Assembly (NCBI RefSeq): GCF_003627815.1
Contig: NZ_CP032698.1
Coordinates: forward strand, 1,860,001 to 1,924,000
DNA length: 64,000 nt
DNA from: Streptomyces hundungensis
Lineage (GTDB): Bacteria; Actinomycetota; Actinomycetes; Streptomycetales; Streptomycetaceae
Direction of reading: 5' to 3'
In this document: positions 8,081 through 16,671 of the stretch, one piece after another
Layout of the letters: each line of letters starts with the position of its first letter
Position numbering within the stretch: position 1 is the stretch's first letter
The notes under the pieces: model-generated
Seen by the model: the letters and a program-made list of their open reading frames with translations, nothing else
What the model was told of the DNA's origin: nothing
The model's database searches: none
Program-made: the position numbers and the translations under genes

Positions 8081-9034
8081 TCAGGCCGCGGCCCGTCGGC
8101 CCCAGCCGGTGCCCGCGAGGACCAGGAGCGCGCCCAACAGGCCGAGCGCGCCCAGGCGTTCTCCGCCGAGCGCGATGCCGACGGCCGCGGCCCACAGTGG
8201 TTCGGTTCCGAGCAGCAGGCTCACCCGCGAGGGAGAGGTGCGGCGGATCGCCCACATCTGCACGAAGAAGGCGAACAGGGTGCACAGGACGGACAGGAAC
8301 AGCAGGCCGGCCCACGCGCGGGCGCCGAAGCCCGCGGCGACGGTCCAGGGCGCCCCGCCCGTGCCGGGCACCGCGGTCAACAGCGTGAACACGGCGACGG
8401 CGCCGCCGAGTTGGACGGTGGTCAGGGACAGCGCATCAGCGCCCTGGACGGCCTTGACGCGGGCCATGACGAGGACGTGCACGGTGCGGGCGACGGCGGC
8501 GAGCAGCATCAGGAGGTCACCGGTTGAGGGGGCGGTGAAACCGCCGCCCTGGGTCAGCAGGACGACGCCCGTCACCGAAAGGGCGGCCGCGCCGAGGAAG
8601 GGGCGCGGCGGCCGGGCGGAGGTCCGCCCTGATCCGGCGGGGCCGAGCGGCCGGGACCGGGCGAGGGCCGCCTCGGCGAGCGGCGTGAAGACCATCGTGA
8701 GGCTGATGATGAGCCCGGCGTTGGTGGCCGAGGTGTGCACGACCCCGTACGTCTCCAGCAGGAAGATCGCGCCGAGCACGAGGCCGAGCAGCGCCCCGCC
8801 GCGCCACTGGGCGGCGGTCAGGGCGCGCAGGCCGCGCCATCGGACGGCCACCAGGACCGGCACGACGAGCCCGAAGCGCAGCACCAGGACGGCGATCACG
8901 GTGTCGGCGGTGGTGATGTCCTTCGCCGCGAGGTAGCTGGCGCCCCAGACCACGGCCACCACCAGGACCGGCAGATCGGTGAGCCAGGCGCGGCGCGGGG
9001 CAAGACCGAGGGAGGGTACGGCGATCGACGACAC
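8081..9034 (-). CDS. EamA/DMT-superfamily transporter
   Basis: A 317-residue integral membrane protein with about ten hydrophobic segments in two EamA halves (first half starts LPVLVVAVVWGASYLAAKD, second half starts ALSVTGVVLLTQGG). DMT-family proteins mostly export amino acids, metabolites or drugs by exchange or proton-motive force. Start GTG 9034 has GGAGA 9 nt upstream; a longer frame to 9097 would add a polar leader not typical for the family. It stands alone between unrelated genes. Substrate unknown. Confidence 0.88.
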   Translation of the reverse strand: MSSIAVPSLGLAPRRAWLTDLPVLVVAVVWGASYLAAKDITTADTVIAVLVLRFGLVVPVLVAVRWRGLRALTAAQWRGGALLGLVLGAIFLLETYGVVHTSATNAGLIISLTMVFTPLAEAALARSRPLGPAGSGRTSARPPRPFLGAAALSVTGVVLLTQGGGFTAPSTGDLLMLLAAVARTVHVLVMARVKAVQGADALSLTTVQLGGAVAVFTLLTAVPGTGGAPWTVAAGFGARAWAGLLFLSVLCTLFAFFVQMWAIRRTSPSRVSLLLGTEPLWAAAVGIALGGERLGALGLLGALLVLAGTGWGRRAAA

Positions 9035-9155
9035 GGGCCCGGTCTCCAGACGACGGGGGTGTGTGGAGACATCGGCGGCTCGCACGGAAAGGATCACCGT
9101 ACCGAGGGGTGCCCGACCGGGGAAGAGGCATCCCGTTCCGTGGGCGGCCCGGGGA

Positions 9156-9971
9156 TCACCCCGCGTGGGTTGAGAAGAGCCCGCCCGTCGGGCCCTGCTT
9201 GTCGGCGCCCTGGGCCTTCTTCAGGGCGTTGGCCAGGCCTTCGATGGTGAGGGACTGGAGGATGACGCGGCCGTTGCCCTCCAGGGTGGCGAGCGAGAGG
9301 CCCTCGCCGCCGAAGACGGCGTTCATCAGGCCCTGGCGGTTGAGGCCGCCGATGCGCTGCACCCCGTACTGGATGCCCTCCTCGAAGGCGACGATGCAGC
9401 CGGTGTCGACCTCGATGCGGCCGCCGAAGTCGGCGGGGTTGAGGTCGATGAAGTTGCCCGCACCGCAGATGATCACGGTGCCGGTGCCGGTGAACTTCTC
9501 CAGGATGAACCCCTCGCCGCCGCTCATGCCGCTGCGGCCGCCCTGGAAGGCGATGCCGAAGTCGACGGTGGACTCGGCCGCCACGAAGGCGTCCTTCTCC
9601 GCGAACCACGCCCGGTTTCCGGTGAGTTCGAGGGCGCGCATCTCGCCGGGCAGCACCCCCGCGAAGCCGACCGTGCCCTCGCCGCCGGTGGAGGTGAAGT
9701 ACTGGAAGGCGAGCGATTCGCCGGCCAGCGCGCGCTGGCCGACCTGCATCGCGGTGCCCATGGCCTGGCGCAGCATGCCGCCCATGCCCCCGCCGCCCTG
9801 CCCCGACTGGTCGCGGCCGCCCCGGTCGGGGCCGGAAAGCCGGGTCTCCATGGACACGTTGGCGGTCTTGAAGAGGAACTTGCCGGCCTCACAGTAGACG
9901 GTCTGGCCGGGGGTGAGGTTCACGACGGCCATCTGCATGGCGTTGCCGACGATCTCTTGCCGAAGGGTCAC
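9156..9971 (-). CDS. AIM24 family protein
   Basis: A 271-residue protein of the AIM24/TIGR00266 type. It opens with VGNAMQMAVVNLTPGQTVYCEAGKF-type sequence, has a glycine-rich loop (about residues 55-70), and then repeated beta-rich segments such as GFAGVLPGEMRALEL and GGEGFILEKFTGTG. The bacterial role is not established; family members are beta-rich and associated with membranes or stress loci. The start is GTG 9971, preceded by AGGAGA at 9 nt. It is divergent from the SDR gene, with a 194-bp spacer that holds both promoters. Confidence 0.88.
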   Translation of the reverse strand: MTLRQEIVGNAMQMAVVNLTPGQTVYCEAGKFLFKTANVSMETRLSGPDRGGRDQSGQGGGGMGGMLRQAMGTAMQVGQRALAGESLAFQYFTSTGGEGTVGFAGVLPGEMRALELTGNRAWFAEKDAFVAAESTVDFGIAFQGGRSGMSGGEGFILEKFTGTGTVIICGAGNFIDLNPADFGGRIEVDTGCIVAFEEGIQYGVQRIGGLNRQGLMNAVFGGEGLSLATLEGNGRVILQSLTIEGLANALKKAQGADKQGPTGGLFSTHAG

Positions 9972-10165
9972 GGCCGGTCTCCTGACGCGTGGGGGGTGCT
10001 TGCCGGGGTCAAGGTACGACACGGAGTGCCATATCCCGACACTCGGGCCCTCGGGTACGCGGGCCTCGGTGTCCGATGCCCGCCAGTGCCGCGCCCCCGC
10101 GACGGCTTTGCTTGAACACGCAACCACAAGGCCCCAGCGGTACGGCCCGGAAGAGGAGCATCGCC

Positions 10166-10906
10166 ATGAACACGCTCAACAACAAGAAGGCCCTGGTCAC
10201 AGGAGGCAGCCGCGGCATAGGCGCGGCCACCGCGCTGCGGCTCGCCCAGGAGGGCGCGGATGTCGCCCTCACATATGTCCAGGGGGAGGACGCGGCCCGG
10301 GAGGTCGTCGCGAAGATCGAGGCCATGGGCCGGCGCGGGTTCGCGCTCCGCGCCGACCTGGGGGACGCGGCCCAGGCGACGTCCTGCGTGGAGCAGGCCG
10401 CCGACGCCCTCGGAGGCCTGGACATCCTGGTGAACAACGCGGGCGTGGGAGTGCTCGCCCCGCTCGACCAGCTCGACCTGTCCGACGCGGACCGGGTGCT
10501 CGCGGTCAACGTACGGGGCGTCTTCCTCGCCTCCCGGGCGGCGGCCGCCCTGCTGCCGCGCGGCGGCCGGATCATCACCATCGGCTCCTGCATCGTCCAG
10601 CGCGTTCCCGGCCCGGGCGGCACGCTGTACGCGATGAGCAAGTCGGCTCTCATCGGGCTCACCAAGGCGTTGGCGCGGGAGCTCGGGGACCGCGGGATCG
10701 GGGCGAACCTGGTGCACCCGGGCCCCACCGACACCGACATGAACCCGGCGGACGGGCCGATGGCCGCGGGGCAGAGCGCGATGACCGCGCTGGGCCGGTA
10801 CGGGTCGGCGGACGAGGTCGCGTCCCTGGTGGCGTTCCTGGCGGGCGACGACGCGGCGTATGTGACGGGCGCCGAGTTCGCGGTGGACGGCGGCCACGCG
10901 GCGTAA
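10166..10906 (+). CDS. SDR-family oxidoreductase
   Basis: A 246-residue classical short-chain dehydrogenase. It has the TGGSRGIG cofactor loop (12-19), NNAG structural motif (90-93), and the catalytic Ser141-Tyr155-Lys159 triad (TIGS and YAMSK). The absence of an acidic residue right after the second beta strand leaves NADPH or NADH open. It resembles 3-oxoacyl-ACP-reductase-like enzymes, but the substrate is unknown. ATG 10166 is preceded by GAGGAG at a normal distance. A strong hairpin at 10978-11019 ends transcription from this gene and from the convergent allantoicase gene. Confidence 0.92.
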   Translation: MNTLNNKKALVTGGSRGIGAATALRLAQEGADVALTYVQGEDAAREVVAKIEAMGRRGFALRADLGDAAQATSCVEQAADALGGLDILVNNAGVGVLAPLDQLDLSDADRVLAVNVRGVFLASRAAAALLPRGGRIITIGSCIVQRVPGPGGTLYAMSKSALIGLTKALARELGDRGIGANLVHPGPTDTDMNPADGPMAAGQSAMTALGRYGSADEVASLVAFLAGDDAAYVTGAEFAVDGGHAA

Positions 10907-10977
10907 CCCGCGGCGCGAGCGGAGCGCGGGTAGCGGGCCGCGGGAGAAGGAGCCGCCGCGGAGGGGGAAAAGGGGAG

Positions 10978-11019
10978 GCGCGAGGCACCCCGGTGCTGTC
11001 GGGTCGGGGTGCCTCGCGC
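10978..11019. terminator. Bidirectional hairpin terminator
   Basis: A perfect 15-bp stem (GCGCGAGGCACCCCG at 10978-10992, complement at 11005-11019) with a 12-nt loop lies between the convergent SDR and allantoicase genes. Confidence 0.8.
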
Positions 11020-11057
11020 GGCGGGCGGGTGTCGTGCCGCCCTGCTGGGGAGGGAAC

Positions 11058-11170
11058 GGAGCGCTCAGGCGCCCCTGGTTCCCGGTGTCGGGCGCTCAGG
11101 CGCCCGGTTCCCGGTGGCGGGCGGTCAGCCGCCCAGCTCCTGGTGGCGGGCGGTCAGCCGCGCCGCGCCC
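11058..11170. repeat. Degenerate 29-31-bp tandem repeat across the allantoicase stop codon
   Basis: Two nearly identical copies of GGTGGCGGGCGGTCAGCCG start at 11113 and 11142 (period 29 bp), and two more degenerate units (core GCGCTCAGGCGCC) continue to about 11058. The repeat covers the last codons of the allantoicase gene. Because the period is not a multiple of three, the same TGA-containing sequence is read as coding in one copy and as the stop in the next. Confidence 0.75.
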
Positions 11171-12240
11171 TCGGCCGTCAGCGAGCCGAACAGGCGCAGC
11201 CGGGAGATGCCGCCGTCGGGGAAGATGTCGATCCGTACGTGGGTGCCCACGGCGGGGGCGTCCAGGACGAAGCGGTGGTTGGTGTCGGGCTGAAGTCGCG
11301 TGCGCGGCAGCACCTCGCTCCACTGGCCCGACTCGCCGTCGCGGACCGAAAGGGCCGCCCAGCCCGCCGAGTTGCCCTTGAGGTACGCCGTGTCGATCTC
11401 GACCGCGCGTATCTCGGACTGCTCGGCCAGCTGGTAGCGGATCCAGTCGTTGCCCTTGTCGCGGCGGCGCCGGGTCTCCCAGCCGTCGTCCATCTTGCGG
11501 GAGCGGCCCGGCTGGATGGTGTTGGTGGCGGGCGAGTAGAAGCGGTCGGAGGCGTCCTCGACCTGGCCGCCGTTCTCCAGGGCCGCGAGGTCGAAGGTGC
11601 CGAGCGCGGTCAGCCAGCGCGGGTCGGGGGCGACCTCGCCGTACACGCGAAGGCGGGCCACGCCGCCGTCCGGGTGCTGGTTGAGCCGCAGATGCGTGAA
11701 GCGCTGCTCCACGTCCACCGCGAAGCCGTTGGCCGCGTGGCCGCCAACCGCCGTACGGGGTACGAGAGTTGTCCACTTCACGTCCGGGGCGAGCAGCTCC
11801 TCGGGGGAGGGGGAGCCGGCCACCGAGGTGGCCTCGACGGAGACGGCCTGCGGGTAGTTGCCGCGGAAGTGGGCGGTGTCGACGACGATGCCGCGCACCA
11901 CGCCGGGCGCGCCGAGGCGGATCAGCGCCCAGTCGTGGTCCTCGTCGGTGGGGTGCGGCTGCGCGGCCGAGACGCCGCGTCGGCGCCGGGTCTCCCAGCC
12001 GTCCATGATCTTGCCCTTGTGCCCGAAGTGCTCGGGGTCGAACTCGGCGGGCTCGGGCTTGAGCAGGTTCTCGCGCTCGGCGAAGAACTCGTCGTTGGCG
12101 GCGATCACCCCCGCGCCCAGGCGCCGGTCGGCGAGGTCGACGTACGGGGTGAAGGAGAAGTCCGCGCTGCGGTAGTCGGCGTACGGGTCGCCGCCGCCGA
12201 AGGGGCTGGCGTCACCGGTGAAGGTGGGCAGGGTGCTCAC
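11125..12240 (-). CDS. alc: Allantoicase
   Basis: A 371-residue enzyme that hydrolyses allantoate to ureidoglycolate and urea. The two homologous allantoicase domains are visible by their repeated signature: DGWETRRRR occurs twice, each followed by a W-x-hydrophobic strand and a D-TA(H/Y)-(F/L)-(R/K)GN motif (DTAHFRGN and DTAYLKGN). Start GTG 12240 follows the allantoinase stop closely, so the two genes form one operon transcribed leftward. The extreme C-terminus is formed by a tandem repeat that also supplies the stop codon. Production of ureidoglycolate implies a lyase elsewhere in the genome, since none is present in this window. Confidence 0.95.
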   Translation of the reverse strand: MSTLPTFTGDASPFGGGDPYADYRSADFSFTPYVDLADRRLGAGVIAANDEFFAERENLLKPEPAEFDPEHFGHKGKIMDGWETRRRRGVSAAQPHPTDEDHDWALIRLGAPGVVRGIVVDTAHFRGNYPQAVSVEATSVAGSPSPEELLAPDVKWTTLVPRTAVGGHAANGFAVDVEQRFTHLRLNQHPDGGVARLRVYGEVAPDPRWLTALGTFDLAALENGGQVEDASDRFYSPATNTIQPGRSRKMDDGWETRRRRDKGNDWIRYQLAEQSEIRAVEIDTAYLKGNSAGWAALSVRDGESGQWSEVLPRTRLQPDTNHRFVLDAPAVGTHVRIDIFPDGGISRLRLFGSLTAEGAARLTARHQELGG

Positions 12241-12244
12241 GGTG

Positions 12245-13582
12245 TCAGTTGTTCCTTTCGAGCAGGCGGCCGGTGGGCTCGGCGATGGCGCCGTCGTGCT
12301 GGATGCGCTCGCCGCGCAGCCAGGTCGACTTGACGACACCGTGCAGCGTCTTGCCCGCGTAGGCGGTGACGCGGTTGCGGTGCTGGAGCTCGGCCGGGTC
12401 CACGGTGAAGGTCTCGTCGGGGGCGAGGACGGCGAAGTCGGCGTCCCGGCCGGCTTCGATGGCGCCCTTCTGGGTCAGTCCTACGAGGTTCGCGGTCGCG
12501 GCCGACATCCAGCGGACCACGTCCTCCAGACTGTGGCCGCGCTTGCGGGCCTCGGTCCACATGGCCGGGAGGCTGAGCTGGAGACCGGAGATGCCGCCCC
12601 AGGCGGTCGCGAAGTCCTCGGTCTTGAGGTCGACGGTGGACGGCGAGTGGTCGGTGACGACGCAGTCGATGGTGCCGTCGGCCAGCGCGGCCCACAGCAG
12701 GTCCTGGTTGGCGGCCTCGCGGATGGGCGGACAGCACTTGAACTCGCTTGCCCCGTCCGGGACTTCCTCGGCGGTCAGGGTGAGGTAGTGCGGGCAGGTC
12801 TCGACGGTCAGGCGTACGCCCTCGCGCTTGGCGGCGGCGATCAGGGGCAGCGCGTCCGATGAGGACAGGTGCAGGATGTGCACCCGGGCGCCGATGCGCT
12901 TGGCCGCCGCGATCAGGCCCTCGATCGCGGTGTTCTCCGAGACGCGCGGCCGGGTCGCCAGGTAGTCGGCGTACTTGGGGCCGGTCAGGTGCGGGGCCGC
13001 GTCCAGCTCGTGCGGGTCCTCGGCATGGATGATCATCAGCCCGTCGAACCCGGCGATCTCGGCCAGCGAGCGCTCCAGCTGCTGGGAGTCCAGCTCGGGG
13101 AACTCCTCGACGCCCGACGGCGACAGGAACGCCTTGAAGCCGAGGACCCCGGCCTCGTGCAGGGGGCCCAGGTCCTTGACGTTGTCGGGCAGCGCGCCGC
13201 CCCAGAAGCCGACGTCGATGTGCGCCTTGCTCGCCGCGACCTCCTGCTTGACCCGCAGGTTCTCGACCGTGGTGGTCGGCGGCAGCGAGTTGAGCGGCAT
13301 GTCGACGAGGGTGGTGATGCCTCCGGCGGCGGCCGCGCGGGTGGCGGTCCAGAACCCCTCCCACTCGGTGCGGCCGGGGTCGTTCACATGCACATGGGTG
13401 TCGACGATGCCGGGCAGCAGCACGTCGTCGCCGAAGTCCTCAAGGCGGGCACCGGCCGGGACCTCGGCCTCGTACGGCAGTACGGCCGCGATCTTCCCGT
13501 CGGCGACGGCGACCGTCGCCGGGCGCGTCCCCTCGGGGGTGATGACGCGCGTCGAGCGCAGTACCAGGTTGACCTCGGACAC
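12245..13582 (-). CDS. allB: Allantoinase
   Basis: A 445-residue amidohydrolase that opens the allantoin ring to allantoate. All metal-centre residues are present: His63/His65 in [10 protein letters not shown], the carboxylated Lys150 in [11 protein letters not shown], His186 in IIHAEDP, His238 in HILHLSS, and Asp311 in TDHSPS. GTG 13582 is chosen for its GAGGG 6 nt upstream and because the beta-sandwich starts there. The allantoicase gene follows at once downstream. Two palindromic elements lie upstream: TTCAAC-N5-GTTGAA at 13626-13642 and the paired AllR-type boxes at 13721-13756 shared with the divergent allR gene. This is the entry step of allantoin catabolism. Confidence 0.97.
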   Translation of the reverse strand: MSEVNLVLRSTRVITPEGTRPATVAVADGKIAAVLPYEAEVPAGARLEDFGDDVLLPGIVDTHVHVNDPGRTEWEGFWTATRAAAAGGITTLVDMPLNSLPPTTTVENLRVKQEVAASKAHIDVGFWGGALPDNVKDLGPLHEAGVLGFKAFLSPSGVEEFPELDSQQLERSLAEIAGFDGLMIIHAEDPHELDAAPHLTGPKYADYLATRPRVSENTAIEGLIAAAKRIGARVHILHLSSSDALPLIAAAKREGVRLTVETCPHYLTLTAEEVPDGASEFKCCPPIREAANQDLLWAALADGTIDCVVTDHSPSTVDLKTEDFATAWGGISGLQLSLPAMWTEARKRGHSLEDVVRWMSAATANLVGLTQKGAIEAGRDADFAVLAPDETFTVDPAELQHRNRVTAYAGKTLHGVVKSTWLRGERIQHDGAIAEPTGRLLERNN

Positions 13583-13625
13583 CCGAGCCCTCACTTCCCA
13601 GCGAAATCTTTTCAGTACACCGAAA

Positions 13626-13642
13626 TTCAACGATCTGTTGAA
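13626..13642. promoter_or_regulatory. 17-bp palindrome (second purine motif) upstream of allB
   Basis: TTCAAC-GATCT-GTTGAA is a perfect 6-bp inverted repeat with a 5-bp spacer, 44 bp upstream of the allB start. Related sites occur at the aceB, uricase-operon and catalase promoters. Confidence 0.6.
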
Positions 13643-13712
13643 GGAGTGTGCGCGCCGCCCGAGGAAACCGTCAAGGGTCCCCGCGGAGTGAGGGCCGACA
13701 CGGACGCGAGTC

Positions 13713-13756
13713 TTGGAGGTTTCCACAGAATGGAATTAGAATTTCACCAAGCAGAA
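13713..13756. promoter_or_regulatory. allR promoter with paired AllR-type operator
   Basis: Two 15-bp boxes, TTCCACAGAATGGAA (13721-13735) and TTTCACCAAGCAGAA (13742-13756), are separated by 6 bp. On the plus strand, -35 TTGGAG (13713-13718) and -10 TAGAAT (13737-13742) are 18 bp apart, so the first box fills the promoter spacer and the second covers the start region. The same 15-6-15 layout recurs at aceB, hyi and gcl. The site also lies about 140 bp upstream of divergent allB. Confidence 0.75.
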
Positions 13757-13895
13757 TGTAGTTATCGCCACGGGGTGCCCCCGGTGAACGGACAAACCCG
13801 CTCTGACCGGCAAGGACACCACACCTGTCCAGGGTAGGACGGACAACCGCCCGATAGTCTTCTGCTTCGCCTGCCAGCATCGAAAGGAACGCGCC

Positions 13896-14699
13896 GTGCC
13901 GACGTCAAGCGCCAGCACCACCGACGCCTCCAAGTCCTCCGCCGCCAGCGGAGGCGTCCAGTCACTTGAGCGCGCCTTCGATCTCCTGGAGCGGATGGCC
14001 GACGCGGGGGGCGAGGTCGGCCTCAGCGAGCTCTCCGCCAGCAGCGGCCTGCCCCTTCCGACCATCCACCGGCTGATGCGGACGCTGGTGGCCTGTGGTT
14101 ACGTACGCCAGCAGGCCAACCGGCGCTATGCGCTCGGCCCGCGCCTGATCCGGCTCGGCGAGTCGGCCGCCCGGCTCCTCGGCACCTGGGCGCGGCCGTA
14201 TCTGACCCGCCTGGTCGAGGAGACCGGTGAGACCGCGAACATGGCGCTCCTCGACGGCGACGAGATCGTGTACGTCGCGCAGGTGCCGTCCAAGCACTCC
14301 ATGCGGATGTTCACCGAGGTCGGCCGCCGGGTGCTTCCGCACTCCACGGGCGTGGGCAAGGCGCTGCTCGCGCACACCCCGCCGGATGAGGTCCGCGCGC
14401 TACTGGCCCGCACCGGCATGCCGGCCGCGACGGAGAAGACGATCACCACGGCGGACGGTTTCCTCGACGCCCTGGAGCAGGTGCGGCGCGCCGGGTACGC
14501 GGTCGACGACAACGAGCAGGAGATAGGAGTGCGCTGCCTCGCGGTGTCGGTGCCCAACTCCCCCACCGCGGCGGCCATTTCGATCTCGGGACCGGCCGGC
14601 CGGGTCACCGAGGCGGCCACCGACCGGATCGTCCCGATCCTCCAGGGCATCGCCCAGGAGCTCTCGACGGCGCTCGCCAACACGGCCGCGCAGGCCTGA
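13896..14699 (+). CDS. allR: IclR-family repressor of allantoin/glyoxylate genes
   Basis: A 267-residue IclR regulator. A winged helix-turn-helix occupies about 20-85 (SLERAFDLLERMADAGGEVG, LPLPTIHRLMRTLVACGYV), and the C-terminal IclR effector domain follows (ETANMALLDGDEIVYVAQ, LPHSTGVGKALLAH, and EQEIGVRCLAVSVP). GTG 13896 has an AAAGGA ribosome site. It is divergent from allB-allantoicase. In S. coelicolor an IclR-type AllR that represses allantoin genes has been described, with allantoate- or glyoxylate-type metabolites as likely inducers. Here the paired palindromes next to this gene recur at aceB, hyi-glxR and gcl, which supports AllR as their common repressor. Binding itself is inferred. 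Confidence 0.92.
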   Translation: MPTSSASTTDASKSSAASGGVQSLERAFDLLERMADAGGEVGLSELSASSGLPLPTIHRLMRTLVACGYVRQQANRRYALGPRLIRLGESAARLLGTWARPYLTRLVEETGETANMALLDGDEIVYVAQVPSKHSMRMFTEVGRRVLPHSTGVGKALLAHTPPDEVRALLARTGMPAATEKTITTADGFLDALEQVRRAGYAVDDNEQEIGVRCLAVSVPNSPTAAAISISGPAGRVTEAATDRIVPILQGIAQELSTALANTAAQA

Positions 14700-14723
14700 G
14701 CCCCCGCCGGTCGCACGGCACCC

Positions 14724-14759
14724 GAAAACCCCGGAGGTGTACGACACCGCCGGGGTTTC
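14724..14759 (+). terminator. Hairpin terminator after allR
   Basis: GAAAACCCCGG-A-GGTGT pairs with ACACC-G-CCGGGGTTTC around a 3-nt loop, with an A/T-rich base. It separates allR from the convergent ABC transporter genes. Confidence 0.75.
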
Positions 14760-14777
14760 GTGTGTGGGGGCCGGGGC

Positions 14778-14823
14778 GCTCAACCCGCCGTCGCGCGGGG
14801 TGCTCAGCCCGCCGTCGCGCGGG
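14778..14823. repeat. 24-bp tandem duplication including the ABC-gene stop codon
   Basis: A 22-bp sequence beginning GCTCA(A/G)CCCGCCGTCGCG occurs at 14778-14799 and again at 14802-14823 with one mismatch. The second copy contains the TGA stop of the ABC ATPase gene. The 24-bp period keeps frame, so the other copy encodes the same tail plus a second in-frame TGA. Confidence 0.75.
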
Positions 14824-15499
14824 CCGCGCCGAGGCGTCCGTCGGCCATGGTCACCACGGCGTCCATCCGCTCCAGATGGGCGCGGTCGTGGGTGACCAGG
14901 ACGGTGGCGGTGCCGCGGTCGCGGGTGAGGCTCAGCAGCAGGTCGAGTATGGCGGCGCCCCGCTCGTGGTCGAGGGCGCTGGTGGGCTCGTCGACCAGGA
15001 GTACGGCGGGCTCGTTCATCAGGGCGCGGGCGATGTTGACCCGCTGGCGCTGGCCGCCGGAGAGCTGATGGGGGCGGCGGTGGGCCTGGTCGGCGAGGCC
15101 GACCGCGGCGAGGAGTTCCAGGGCGTGGTCCCGGGCCGCGCGGGGCCGGCGGCCCGCGAGGTGGGCCATCACCTGGAGTTGTTCGGCGGCGGTGAGCGAG
15201 GGCAGCAGGTTGGGCTGCTGGAAGACGATGCCGAGACGGGTGCGGCGCAGCGCCGCCTTCTCGGCGGGCCCGAGCCCCGTGGTGTCGGTCCCGGCCACCA
15301 CGACCCGTCCGCTGTCCGGGGTCACCAGGGTCGCGGCGACCGCGAGCAGGCTGGACTTGCCGGAGCCGGACGGGCCGACGCACGCCGTCACCGTGCCTGC
15401 GTCGACCGTGAGGGAGACCGCGTCGAGGGCGGTGAGGCGGCCCTCGCCGTCGGGGTAGGTCAGGGTGATGTCGTCGAGGAGCAGGGTCGAGGCGGTCAT
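14804..15499 (-). CDS. ABC transporter ATP-binding protein (LolD/MacB-type)
   Basis: A 231-residue ATPase with Walker A GPSGSGKSS (about 41-49), Q-loop FQQPNLL, signature LSGGQRQR, Walker B VLLVDEPTSALD and H-loop VLVTHD. The layout is that of the small ATPases that energise FtsX-type export permeases. Its ATG overlaps the stop of the permease gene (ATGA), so the two are coupled. The unit is divergent from a two-component system at 16672-18491, a typical arrangement for sensing and exporting an antimicrobial or lipid; the substrate is unknown. The 3' end is tandemly duplicated. Confidence 0.93.
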   Translation of the reverse strand: MTASTLLLDDITLTYPDGEGRLTALDAVSLTVDAGTVTACVGPSGSGKSSLLAVAATLVTPDSGRVVVAGTDTTGLGPAEKAALRRTRLGIVFQQPNLLPSLTAAEQLQVMAHLAGRRPRAARDHALELLAAVGLADQAHRRPHQLSGGQRQRVNIARALMNEPAVLLVDEPTSALDHERGAAILDLLLSLTRDRGTATVLVTHDRAHLERMDAVVTMADGRLGAARATAG

Positions 15500-16539
15500 C
15501 GGGCACTCCCGAGCGCGGTCAGCGGGTCGACGGCGGTGATGCGCCGGATGGACAGGGCGGCGCCGATCACGCCGAGCACGACGAGGACGGCGGCCGGCCC
15601 GAGCGTCGTGGAGGGGTCGAGCACGAAGGGCACCGCGCCACCGATGAGGGCCCCGGCGAGCGAGGCGAGCCCGGTGCCGAGGAGGGTGCCGAGCGTCAGC
15701 ATCACGACGGCCTGCCCGAGCGCGTCCTTGAGCAGGTAGGGGGTCGAGGCGCCGAGCGCCTTCAGTACGGCGATGTCGCCGCCGCGCTGGATCGTCCACA
15801 CCGTGAAGAACGCGCCGACGACCAGCGCCGAGATGGCGAACAGGAAGCCGCGCATCAGCTGGAGCGAGCCGTTCTCGGCCTGGTAGGACGGCAGCGCCGC
15901 CAGGGCGTCGGAGAGGGTCAGGCTCCGCGTCGCGAGCCTTTCGTCGGTCGCGGCGAGGTCCGCGCCCGCGTCGAGGGTGAGCGCGACGACGGTGGCGGGC
16001 GCGTCGTCGGCGAGCGCCGTCCACACGACGGGGGTGTGGCTGTAGGAGTCCGCCCCCGCCACCGCGAGCACGCTCAGCGGGCGGCCGCCCAGCGTCACGG
16101 TGTCGCCCGCCTTGGCGTCCAGGTCCTCGGCGGCGCCCCGGGACAGGACGACGGATCCCGTACGGACCGTCGCGGGGGCGAGGTGTGAGCCGGGCGGGAC
16201 GGCGAACGCGGACACCGCGGCCGTGCGCGCGCCCGCCGTGGCGTTCAGCGTGGACACCCCGAGCGGCTGGGCCTCGCGCACCCCGGGCGCCCGCTGCCAC
16301 TGGCGCCAAGTGGCGCTCGGTACAACGGAGTTGGTGAACGACACCGACTGCCCGGAGGGCGGCGCGGCGAAGGCCAGCCGGTCGGCGGGCAGCGCGCTGA
16401 CGGCCGAGGTGTTGTCCCTGGCCAGCCCGGCGGTGAGCCCGGACAGCAGGCCCACCAGCAGGGTGATGAGCACCACGACCGCACCCATCAGCGCGAACCG
16501 GCCCTTGGCGAACCGGAGGTCCCTCCATGCGACGAACAT
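15496..16539 (-). CDS. FtsX/MacB-type ABC transporter permease
   Basis: A 347-residue permease. One N-terminal transmembrane helix (FALMGAVVVLITLLVGLLSG) is followed by a large extracytoplasmic domain of about 170 residues. A C-terminal FtsX domain with three helices ends in the IRRITAVDPLTALGSAR type motif found in this family. With the adjacent ATPase it should form a mechanotransmission-type transporter acting on an envelope substrate or peptide. ATG 16539 has AGG 9 nt upstream. The gene overlaps the ATPase start by 4 bp. The divergent kinase/regulator pair is the likely controller. Confidence 0.9.
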   Translation of the reverse strand: MFVAWRDLRFAKGRFALMGAVVVLITLLVGLLSGLTAGLARDNTSAVSALPADRLAFAAPPSGQSVSFTNSVVPSATWRQWQRAPGVREAQPLGVSTLNATAGARTAAVSAFAVPPGSHLAPATVRTGSVVLSRGAAEDLDAKAGDTVTLGGRPLSVLAVAGADSYSHTPVVWTALADDAPATVVALTLDAGADLAATDERLATRSLTLSDALAALPSYQAENGSLQLMRGFLFAISALVVGAFFTVWTIQRGGDIAVLKALGASTPYLLKDALGQAVVMLTLGTLLGTGLASLAGALIGGAVPFVLDPSTTLGPAAVLVVLGVIGAALSIRRITAVDPLTALGSAR

Positions 16540-16671
16540 GGTGCAAGCCTGGCGAGCGGAGCCCTCGCCCACATCGCGCCCGGGCATGCGCCGCCGCATC
16601 GAAGGGTGCAGCCGCACATCAAACTTTCGGTTGACCGGGGCCGCCCCACCCGGCCCGTACGCTTGAGGCCC

